Shown one piece after another: positions 4,681 through 10,849 of a DNA stretch of 10,849 bases. Location: the NCBI GenBank assembly GCA_900753135.1, contig CAADXZ010000177.1:1-10849 (forward strand). The letters are read 5' to 3'. The notes under the pieces are model-generated. The model saw only the letters and a program-made list of their open reading frames with translations. It was not told where the DNA came from and searched no databases. Positions within the stretch are counted from its first letter, which is position 1, and every line of letters begins with the position of its first letter. The position numbers and the translations under genes are program-made. The DNA is from Clostridia bacterium. Its GTDB lineage: Bacteria; Bacillota; Clostridia; TANB77; UBA1234.

Positions 4681-5922
4681 TTACTCAATTATGAGAAATC
4701 TTTCGTCATGTGGGAAACGTCTTAGCCAATCTAGAAAATTGTTTTTAATAACAGCCTTGTACTTATACTGACTACCATCAAAGAACCACTTAAACTCTGC
4801 CTTATCAGTATTGGTTTCCTGTATTTGTTGGTAAATCTGATATAGCGAGATGGTCTTATATGGAACTGTAATCGTATAAAGACCTGCTTTTGTCAGTCTA
4901 TCAAATCCATTAGCAGTCAATGTAAATTCAACGAAATCCGTATCATTGGAAGATGTTACAACAATATTACGTCTGTCAATTTCAATAGTCACATCACTTA
5001 GATATGCGACTCCGCCTTCTAGAAGATCATCTATTATCGAATCATCAAAAGAAAAAGTAACTATCTTTCCAGCTTCTGTTATAACAATTGGTTCTGGGGT
5101 TGGCTTAAGTGTTGCAATAGGAAAATATGTTGGTCTTTCTTTTTCTGTGCTGTTGACAGTAGGTTCGGCGTGGTCCTCATTCCAATCATAGTCACTAGTG
5201 ATTGTGGGCTTCACAGTTGGTGCCACAGTGACTATTGACGTCACAGTAGGCGTTACTGTCAGGATTACTGTAGGCGTTACTGTTGGTGCTGCTGTTGGTG
5301 TTGCTGTTGACGTTGCAGTCGGTGTTTCTGTTGGTGCTGCTGTTGGTGTTGCTGTTGGCGTCGCTGTCGGTGTCGCTGTTGGTGTTGCTGTCGGTGTCGC
5401 TGTTGGTGTTGCAGTCGGTGTTGCTGTTGGTGTCGCTGTTGGCGTCGCTGTCGGTGTCGCTGTTAAGACAGCAGCAGGCACTACAGTTGATGTAACTGTC
5501 ATTCCAGGAGTTGTGATATTCCATACTGTCATCATAGGCTCATCATTAAACTTCTCAGAAGCTTCTGTAAGCGGGATTCCAGTTGGCACAACAGCTACAT
5601 TTTGTTGTTCACCAACATTTTCACTATCTTTAGCATCTTCTTGATTAAGTTCCTTATAAGTATCAGCGAAAATGTTATCAACAGCATCTGTGTTACTATG
5701 TGCTTGAGTTTGTTCCGAAAACTCTCCTTTTAAATTCTGTCCGTTCATCATTCTATTCTCTCGCCCAATCCCAAACCCCAAATCAATGGGAAATGGTGGC
5801 AAAAAATCAAACAACGAACCAAACCAATTCAGTACTCCAAGACACCAAAAGACCGCGAAGACAATTGCACTTAGCAAGCTTATCTTTAGAAGCCGTTTCA
5901 ACCACTTGAAAATCTTTTTCAT
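4681..5922 (-). CDS. Membrane-anchored protein with Ala-Thr-Pro-Thr repeat stalk, function unknown
   Basis: I do not recognise this 413-residue protein. It begins with a basic stretch (MKKIFKWLKRLLK) and one hydrophobic segment at about 13-35, so it is probably anchored with the rest outside the membrane. Residues 36-140 are acidic and Gln/Asn-rich. Residues 155-194 are ten perfect ATPT units, followed by degenerate TPTA/VTPT units to about 240, which should form an extended and possibly glycosylated stalk. The last 129 residues (from about 285) look like a folded alpha/beta domain with a Trp/Tyr-rich end. No LPXTG motif or catalytic motif is visible. GGAGGG sits seven bases before ATG 5922. 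It has its own sigma-A promoter (5983-6011), so it may be independent of the polysaccharide genes upstream. A wall-spanning or glycan-interacting role is a guess. Confidence 0.75.
   Translation of the reverse strand: MKKIFKWLKRLLKISLLSAIVFAVFWCLGVLNWFGSLFDFLPPFPIDLGFGIGRENRMMNGQNLKGEFSEQTQAHSNTDAVDNIFADTYKELNQEDAKDSENVGEQQNVAVVPTGIPLTEASEKFNDEPMMTVWNITTPGMTVTSTVVPAAVLTATPTATPTATPTATPTATPTATPTATPTATPTATPTATPTAAPTETPTATSTATPTAAPTVTPTVILTVTPTVTSIVTVAPTVKPTITSDYDWNEDHAEPTVNSTEKERPTYFPIATLKPTPEPIVITEAGKIVTFSFDDSIIDDLLEGGVAYLSDVTIEIDRRNIVVTSSNDTDFVEFTLTANGFDRLTKAGLYTITVPYKTISLYQIYQQIQETNTDKAEFKWFFDGSQYKYKAVIKNNFLDWLRRFPHDERFLIIE
5342..5461 (-). repeat. Ten tandem 12-bp repeats coding ATPT
   Basis: Ten consecutive units of plus-strand pattern GTYGGYGTYGCW encode Ala-Thr-Pro-Thr on the minus strand. 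Units differ almost only at third codon positions. Two adjacent units plus the next three bases (5354-5380) recur 84 bases later at 5438-5464, which points to block duplication. Degenerate units continue to about 5280. Because the unit is four codons, copy-number change would lengthen or shorten the stalk without shifting frame. Confidence 0.93.
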
Positions 5923-5933
5923 ACTATTTCCCT

Positions 5934-5951
5934 CCTTTAAACTTTTAAAGG
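5934..5951 (-). promoter_or_regulatory. Hairpin overlapping the ribosome site of the repeat protein
   Basis: In the minus-strand transcript CCTTTAA (5951-5945) pairs with TTAAAGG (5940-5934) around a 4-base loop. The second arm includes the AAAGG part of the AAAGGAGGG Shine-Dalgarno that serves ATG 5922, so the hairpin could lower translation. The stem is AT-rich and its strength is uncertain. Confidence 0.4.
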
Positions 5952-5982
5952 ACCTCTTTTCTCAACTCATATGTACAGGAAT

Positions 5983-6011
5983 AGTATATAATAAAACAAG
6001 CAAATGGTCAA
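5983..6011 (-). promoter_or_regulatory. Sigma-A promoter of the repeat-protein gene
   Basis: On the minus strand TTGACC (6011-6006) and TATACT (5988-5983) are separated by exactly 17 bases. The start should be near 5976, giving a UTR of about 53 bases. The promoter overlaps the terminator-like hairpin of the upstream polysaccharide operon. Confidence 0.75.
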
Positions 6012-6045
6012 CATAATATTAAAATATCTCTTACATTTGCTTGTT
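5995..6045 (-). terminator. Probable terminator at the end of the polysaccharide operon
   Basis: AACAAGCAAATG (5995-6006) is an exact inverted copy of 6034-6045, a 12-bp stem around a 27-base loop. In the minus-strand RNA it is followed by TTATTATATA, a modest U-rich tail. It lies 30 bases after the stop of the last gene (6075). The long loop and weak tail make termination efficiency uncertain. Confidence 0.55.
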
Positions 6046-6074
6046 CTTATTTTTTCTTAACTTATCTATTAAAA

Positions 6075-7532
6075 CTAATCAATCCAATTAAATTCTGCAT
6101 CTATATTATAGAAACTTTTAAAGTACTTTTCATGATCCTCACTCTCATACAAAGCGGACCAAGAATAATTAGTGTCTTCAAATTTTCTTAATGTTATTAC
6201 CTTATCATCTTTATGCTGTTCTATTATTTGCATATTTTCATCCCATATAGTTTTAGAAACATAATAACCACACGCAGTTCTTACATTAAATAGCATTCCT
6301 ACTACAACCAAACAAATTACGAGTGCTTTTTCATTCAAGTACTTAGGTAATACAAGGTTTGCTAATGCATACGATATAACAAATGCATACATCACATAAC
6401 CAGGTAATAGGTTCCTTTCTCCTATAACATTTGAAACAACCATCATAAACTGAGAACCAACCATAAGTATTATTGCATTTATAAACATGCTAAAAAGTTT
6501 GTTCTCAAATTTTGAATTTAAGTAAATAATTTCATAAACGTATGTTAGAAGAATTACCAACATGAAAATCAATTTCCAAACAACTAAATTAAATATTCCA
6601 CTTAAATTTATACTTATTGTTGCTATCAAGTTCAATGTAATGCTCAAAAACACTTTTTTACTTTTATATTTATCATCATGTATACCATATAAAGCAACAA
6701 TCGCATTAATTACAATAGCATAAATTAAAGCTCTATCACCTGTTGTAAATGATTCCATAAGCCATCTTGTACTTGCAAATAAAATATATAATCTACTATA
6801 TTTACTTTCCTGATTAATTCTAACAAATTGCCCTGGTGCCAATAAAACACTTGCTAATCCCGCAAATGTTATTATTAACATCCATGCAATCCTTTTATTT
6901 TTCTGAAATAATTCTTTTATACCATTCTTTTTTGTTATTTCTTTTATACTTTTAACTTTTGATAACATTGTCAAAACAGTAATACCAAATGTCATCATTC
7001 CCATCTGTTCAACACTTGCCGAACCAAGTATTCCAAATATTATAGCAAAAATAAAATTTTTCTTGCTTTCAGCAATTTTAAGTAGATAATACCAATAAAT
7101 AAAAAACATACAAATTGGATAAACGTAGTTAAAAGAACCTGTTATCCAATACACACTTTGACGCGTAACTAATATGTCCAATATAGATACAAAAAAGAAC
7201 ATAACAGCAAAAGCAAGTGGCATTTTATTTTCATTTTTTCTTACTATAATTTTGGCAGCAAAGTAACATATGCCTACAAGCATTAAACTGTTGAAAATCG
7301 CCCAAAATATTGGATTTAACTTTAAAAATAGTGAATCTAATACATGTACTATAGTTCTTCCATTAGTGTATATATAGTGTTTACCAACTCTTTCCAAATA
7401 TTCCACGGCACTTAGCTTTGTCCATTTTAAGTATGAAAAATCGTCTCCAAAATAATTAACGTTGATATTTATCGCAAAAAAAGATAAGAAGGTTAGTAAT
7501 AAATAAATTGATTTTTGAAAAAATTCTTTCAT
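6075..7532 (-). CDS. Polytopic membrane protein, DUF6056/GT-C-like, polysaccharide cluster
   Basis: This 485-residue protein has about ten or more hydrophobic segments and a short C-terminal soluble tail. Its first extracytoplasmic loop carries an acidic pair (FGDDFSYLKW, Asp30-Asp31), followed by YIYTNGR (53-59) and His63. Acidic residues in that loop are the usual mark of GT-C glycosyltransferases, which use lipid-phosphate sugars. The DD...NGR...H pattern recalls the DUF6056/DUF3329 membrane families. I infer that it transfers a sugar to the glycan or exports and modifies it; a polymerase-like role is also possible. AGAAAGGA lies seven bases before ATG 7532, and the gap to the radical SAM gene upstream is 22 bases. 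It is the last gene of the operon. Confidence 0.7.
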   Translation of the reverse strand: MKEFFQKSIYLLLTFLSFFAININVNYFGDDFSYLKWTKLSAVEYLERVGKHYIYTNGRTIVHVLDSLFLKLNPIFWAIFNSLMLVGICYFAAKIIVRKNENKMPLAFAVMFFFVSILDILVTRQSVYWITGSFNYVYPICMFFIYWYYLLKIAESKKNFIFAIIFGILGSASVEQMGMMTFGITVLTMLSKVKSIKEITKKNGIKELFQKNKRIAWMLIITFAGLASVLLAPGQFVRINQESKYSRLYILFASTRWLMESFTTGDRALIYAIVINAIVALYGIHDDKYKSKKVFLSITLNLIATISINLSGIFNLVVWKLIFMLVILLTYVYEIIYLNSKFENKLFSMFINAIILMVGSQFMMVVSNVIGERNLLPGYVMYAFVISYALANLVLPKYLNEKALVICLVVVGMLFNVRTACGYYVSKTIWDENMQIIEQHKDDKVITLRKFEDTNYSWSALYESEDHEKYFKSFYNIDAEFNWID

Positions 7533-7554
7533 TTATATTTCCTTTCTTTTGTTA

Positions 7555-8661
7555 TTAGTTTGGTTTTTTTATGATTCTTATAATCTTATTGCAAATTCGT
7601 TTTTGAATTATAGAACATCTGTATAATTTTAAAGTAAGACTATCATATGTTTTTGTTAAAGCATTTGATGTTTTATTACTCTCTTCTAATGTTGAATTAA
7701 AAAAATCCAATACTGATTGTGAAAGCCAATGCTTACCAGAGGTTGTCTTTCTATCTCTTATATCTCCATATTTATACGAAGTAAATCCAGGTATGACTCC
7801 AAGCGTTAATAAAGCATGTCCATTATAACAATGGTCATCACTACACTTACCAATTGCTACAAATTTAATCGGTTTTTCTGGATGTTCAAATATATTTTGT
7901 GTAAACTTAGAACAGTAACATTGAATAGTTTCGCCAGTGCACAAATCAACATATAATGACCATTTTCCTGCATAGCAATACTCTTTTCTTTTTACGCCAA
8001 AAATTTCTTTTTTAAATTTCCAAAAGTCCGAATCAAATTGTGACCAAACATTATTGTACTCTTCTTCATTTAGTGAAGTAAGATACGCCTTTTGGTTGTT
8101 ATCATCTCTGGCTATTGTAAGATGTGGTAAAGCACCAAAATTAGCATATGAAAATTCCATTACTTCATTAATATAAGGAATAAGTTCATCAGAAGGTGTT
8201 ATCTCTATGGTAGCTGAACCACCTGCATTCCAAATACTATTTACATTTTTTGAAAACACTTCTAATAAACCAAGTCGCTTTAATTCTAAAAAATGAAATG
8301 AGCATTTAAAAGAAATATGATTTAATATTTCTTTATCCCAACTTATTATTTCGTTTATAACTGGCGTTGCAGATAAGTTAGTTACAATTTCAATATAATG
8401 TCCTTCTAGTGCTAATTGATATATATAATCAACTATATTTTTTGCAAGTAAAGTTTCTCCATCTGCACAAATGTTTATATAACACGGACCTCCTAAACGC
8501 TTTTTAGATAAAGCTTTTCTTACCTCTTCACAAGAATATTTGTATTCTGCTTGCTTATTTTCAAAGGAAACATCTCGTTGTGCTAAGTAACAATAATTAC
8601 ATTTAAAATTACAAATTGACATTGGAACTCTTAATAATATTATTCTTTTAATCTTATCCAT
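7555..8661 (-). CDS. Radical SAM protein with probable SPASM/Twitch auxiliary-cluster domain
   Basis: The 368-residue product has the radical SAM CX3CX2C motif at Cys17, Cys21 and Cys24, which binds the 4Fe-4S cluster that cleaves S-adenosylmethionine. ADGETLL (66-72) stands where the GGE motif is expected. The C-terminal part has Cys229, Cys241, Cys248, Cys250, Cys273 and Cys278. Cys229-X13-Gly243-X4-Cys248 fits the SPASM/Twitch CX9-15GX4C pattern, so a second Fe-S cluster is likely. SPASM proteins usually modify peptides, but some act on other substrates such as aminoglycosides. The substrate here is unknown. The position between a flippase (4 bases upstream) and a GT-C-like protein suggests work on a sugar or carrier-linked intermediate. 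The ribosome site before ATG 8661 is weak (GGGATGA), consistent with coupling to the flippase stop. Confidence 0.85.
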   Translation of the reverse strand: MDKIKRIILLRVPMSICNFKCNYCYLAQRDVSFENKQAEYKYSCEEVRKALSKKRLGGPCYINICADGETLLAKNIVDYIYQLALEGHYIEIVTNLSATPVINEIISWDKEILNHISFKCSFHFLELKRLGLLEVFSKNVNSIWNAGGSATIEITPSDELIPYINEVMEFSYANFGALPHLTIARDDNNQKAYLTSLNEEEYNNVWSQFDSDFWKFKKEIFGVKRKEYCYAGKWSLYVDLCTGETIQCYCSKFTQNIFEHPEKPIKFVAIGKCSDDHCYNGHALLTLGVIPGFTSYKYGDIRDRKTTSGKHWLSQSVLDFFNSTLEESNKTSNALTKTYDSLTLKLYRCSIIQKRICNKIIRIIKKPN

Positions 8662-8665
8662 ATTT

Positions 8666-10210
8666 TCATCCCATTCTATTTTTATGTATTACTTTCTCCA
8701 CTAATATTTTTCGCTCATCTTTATTTAATACCCAGTACATATTTAATATAACTGATATTACACAACCCAAAGATGAAATAATTATAAGTGTTATCCATGT
8801 ATTAACCTTAAACAAAAGTTGCATAACAGCAAATATTACTCCTGATGTCACACAACATAATATAGATGTTAAAACATCTTTATAAAAATACTTCCAACCT
8901 AAATTCAAATATTTTGCAGCATATGGAACTGTATAAATCATATTTCTTAAAATCTGAATAATGCTACTTATTCCAGCGACAGCATACAATCCTGCATTTG
9001 TATATTCCAAAGATAGAACAACCATCACTATATTTAAAATTCCACACAAAACGACTGACAAAGAATTCACTTTTAATTTATTAGTAACAGTAAATACATT
9101 ACTCAATATTTGAGTTCCGCACATTGGAATAAGTGGAGCACATGCTAAAAATGATAATATAGCAAGTTTTTGGGCATCCATTGTTGGCTGCCATAAACTA
9201 TAAAATCGATTTCCTAGCACTACAAGTAGCATTACAGGAACCGAAATTAATACACTACTAACTTTCATTGCTGATTCTATTCTTTTCAAAAAAACAGACA
9301 AGTTTTCTTTTGCATACGTTAATGTTAATTCTGCTGTGTATGCCGAACAAATAGTACCAGCCAAACTTGTAATTATGGTAGGCGCTGTTTTAGATACAGC
9401 TAAAACCCCCATATCAAATTGATTAAGAAATATATTAGATAAAAGTAAATCCAAACCTGTATTAAGAATCATTCCACATTGATTTATTGTATTCCATATA
9501 CCTGTTGAAATTAATTCTTTTATACACTTCCAATCAAAACATTTTACATCAAATTTCACATCACTAAATATCTTTTTCTTCGCAATTAACAGCATAGGAA
9601 ACATTATAAAAGTACTTATACAAGTAGCTAGTCCAACAAAAAAGACTTTCGGTAAAAACAATGTAAAAAGTCCAACTAGAGTCAAAACTCTGCATATATT
9701 TGCAATCATATTTATTATTTGATTTATATAGATTTCATTTTTAACAAATTCAGCAATACTAAGTGCATTAGCCATACATCCAATAAAAAAATTTGTAAAA
9801 ATGCATGCAAATAATACTTTTACATCACAAACAAGTTCTGGACTTATCTTAAGAATATTCTCTAAATGATTCACTATAATCGTAGCTGGAATAATCAAGA
9901 GTGCAATTATCATAATATTTCCAATAAACACAGAAGAATAATACTTCTTAGCCTCTTCGATTTTTCCTTGATTATAGTTTAAAGATACAAATCTTCCTGC
10001 CATGGAATTTAAAGTTATAGTAATTAGCGAAGCTATTGTTATAAAATTATTGGCTAATTGAACAAAGCCATTTGCTTCAACGCCAATTTTTTGTACAATA
10101 TATGGAGATAAGAAGAAATTCGTTATTAGATTTATTCCAAGTGCAGTGATTGCACACATTAGATTTATTGTTGTTTTATTCTTTAAAATATATTTACAAA
10201 ATTTATTCAT
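8666..10210 (-). CDS. Wzx-type polysaccharide/lipid-linked oligosaccharide flippase (MOP superfamily)
   Basis: This 514-residue integral membrane protein has roughly 12-14 hydrophobic segments and the overall pattern of Wzx flippases, which move undecaprenyl-linked oligosaccharides across the membrane. The opening fits the family, with a hydrophobic first helix, then FFLSPYIVQKIGVEANGF and NSMAGRF. I chose ATG 10210 (MNKFCKYILK) because GGAG at 10217-10220 sits six bases upstream; the GTG at 10216 is adjacent to that site. It overlaps the pyruvyltransferase stop by eight bases and is followed after four bases by the radical SAM gene, so translation is probably coupled through all three. Substrate specificity cannot be read from sequence. 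Confidence 0.9.
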   Translation of the reverse strand: MNKFCKYILKNKTTINLMCAITALGINLITNFFLSPYIVQKIGVEANGFVQLANNFITIASLITITLNSMAGRFVSLNYNQGKIEEAKKYYSSVFIGNIMIIALLIIPATIIVNHLENILKISPELVCDVKVLFACIFTNFFIGCMANALSIAEFVKNEIYINQIINMIANICRVLTLVGLFTLFLPKVFFVGLATCISTFIMFPMLLIAKKKIFSDVKFDVKCFDWKCIKELISTGIWNTINQCGMILNTGLDLLLSNIFLNQFDMGVLAVSKTAPTIITSLAGTICSAYTAELTLTYAKENLSVFLKRIESAMKVSSVLISVPVMLLVVLGNRFYSLWQPTMDAQKLAILSFLACAPLIPMCGTQILSNVFTVTNKLKVNSLSVVLCGILNIVMVVLSLEYTNAGLYAVAGISSIIQILRNMIYTVPYAAKYLNLGWKYFYKDVLTSILCCVTSGVIFAVMQLLFKVNTWITLIIISSLGCVISVILNMYWVLNKDERKILVEKVIHKNRMG

Positions 10211-10849
10211 AGTCACTCCAATCTTTTCGTATTACTTCTTCTAATGGTTTAAAATAATTTTTATCTATGGTAAAAACATTGTTTTTCATTTCTCTTAAAC
10301 TATTAATTTCAGTTTCCATTTCTTCATCTTCAATTTTTCCATTTTCACTTACACATTTAATATATTTTAAATCTTTTATCCAATTATTTACACCAGATAC
10401 TTTTTTACTAATATTATCAAAAGCTATACAAGGAGTACCAACAAGTGCAGAAAAAACCATAGCATGCAAACGATCTGTTATTACTAATTCAGCATTTGCA
10501 AATTCTTTTAGTTTATTATCAACCTTTTTCGTTCTGTTAGCAATTGTCACTTCTTCTTTTAATATCATAGAAGTATTTTTGTAACTTATTTTATTCTTTT
10601 CAAGAATCCTGCTTATATATTCAAATCTATTTACTTTCTCACAATCATCTCTAAAACAAAGTAGCACGTTCTCATTATTTTTTCTATTTTTAAATATTTT
10701 CTTATTCGTCTTTAAATACAGTACTATATCTGGACATAATAGCACATTACAGGTACTAAAGTTTTCAGTGCAAAAACTATAAGACGCTTCATCTCGCAAA
10801 AAAATAAATAAGTTTTTCCTTGAATATATTTTTCTATTTCTTATAATTC
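10203..10849 (-). CDS. Polysaccharide pyruvyl transferase family protein, 5' end cut by window edge
   Basis: About 214 C-terminal residues are in the window. The frame stays open to the right edge, so the N-terminal part and the true start lie outside. A TTG at 10799 is not a credible start: FIFLRDEASY reads straight through it, and that matches the family's usual RDE/REKxS region. The diagnostic part is ELVITDRLHAMVFSALVGTP, followed by CIAFDNISKK, the RLHA block of the WcaK/CsaB/PssM pyruvyltransferase family. These enzymes add pyruvate ketals from phosphoenolpyruvate to sugars of surface glycans, although some family members differ in substrate. The PDIV motif at the expected spacing supports the call. 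The stop TAA (10203-10205) overlaps the flippase start. Confidence 0.87.
   Translation of the reverse strand, partial: IIRNRKIYSRKNLFIFLRDEASYSFCTENFSTCNVLLCPDIVLYLKTNKKIFKNRKNNENVLLCFRDDCEKVNRFEYISRILEKNKISYKNTSMILKEEVTIANRTKKVDNKLKEFANAELVITDRLHAMVFSALVGTPCIAFDNISKKVSGVNNWIKDLKYIKCVSENGKIEDEEMETEINSLREMKNNVFTIDKNYFKPLEEVIRKDWSDYE

Noticed and set aside
5280..5461. CRISPR-like array
   Set aside because: The 12-bp units are contiguous, coding and without spacers.
5198..5644. Long plus-strand ORF of Gly-Val-Ala-Val repeats and a minus-strand Ser/Asn/Asp repeat ORF over the same region
   Set aside because: Both are other-frame readings of the 12-bp repeat inside the 413-residue gene. Neither has a good ribosome site, and repeat DNA naturally leaves several frames open.
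10203..10799. A complete 198-residue gene starting at TTG 10799
   Set aside because: The frame stays open to the window edge, the upstream residues fit the pyruvyltransferase family, and no ribosome site precedes the TTG.

Overview
The window looks like chromosomal DNA of an AT-rich, endospore-forming, anaerobic Firmicute (class Clostridia). The reasons are strong AGGAGG-type ribosome binding sites, TTG starts, spoVAC-spoVAD sporulation genes, and an iron-sulfur scaffold/GGGtGRT pair that I associate with anaerobes. Genus cannot be fixed from the sequence alone.

Layout. (1) 1-175 is non-coding: a GNRA-capped hairpin, a 73-bp element with perfect 20-bp inverted ends, and a terminator. (2) 176-1905, minus strand: a two-gene operon of a NifU/IscU-like scaffold and a GGGtGRT protein, driven by a textbook sigma-A promoter (TTGAAA-17-TATAAT). 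(3) 2074-3760, plus strand: a dodecin-like gene overlapping spoVAC, then spoVAD. These SpoVA proteins belong to the spore system that moves dipicolinic acid. The usual third gene, spoVAE, is not present here. (4) 3769-4580, plus strand: upp (uracil salvage) behind a leader with its own promoter, a 21-codon ORF with a good Shine-Dalgarno, and a terminator hairpin whose loop holds that ORF's stop codon. This is the layout of a translation-coupled attenuator and is the most interesting signal in the window. (5) 4681-5922, minus strand: an unrecognised membrane-anchored protein with a 12-bp tandem repeat coding an (Ala-Thr-Pro-Thr)n stalk. (6) 6075 to the right edge, minus strand: the end of a surface-polysaccharide cluster. 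In transcription order it holds a polysaccharide pyruvyltransferase (cut by the edge), a Wzx-type flippase, a radical SAM protein with a probable SPASM/Twitch domain, and a polytopic membrane protein resembling GT-C/DUF6056 proteins.

The polysaccharide genes are tightly packed (8-nt overlap, then 4-nt and 22-nt gaps), so they probably form one transcript ending in the hairpin at 5995-6045. The pyruvyltransferase, flippase and membrane protein suggest synthesis and export of a decorated glycan. The radical SAM enzyme is the unusual member and may modify a sugar or a peptide linked to that pathway.

There is no tRNA, rRNA, CRISPR array, transposase or phage gene. No gene-free stretch exceeds 300 bases.
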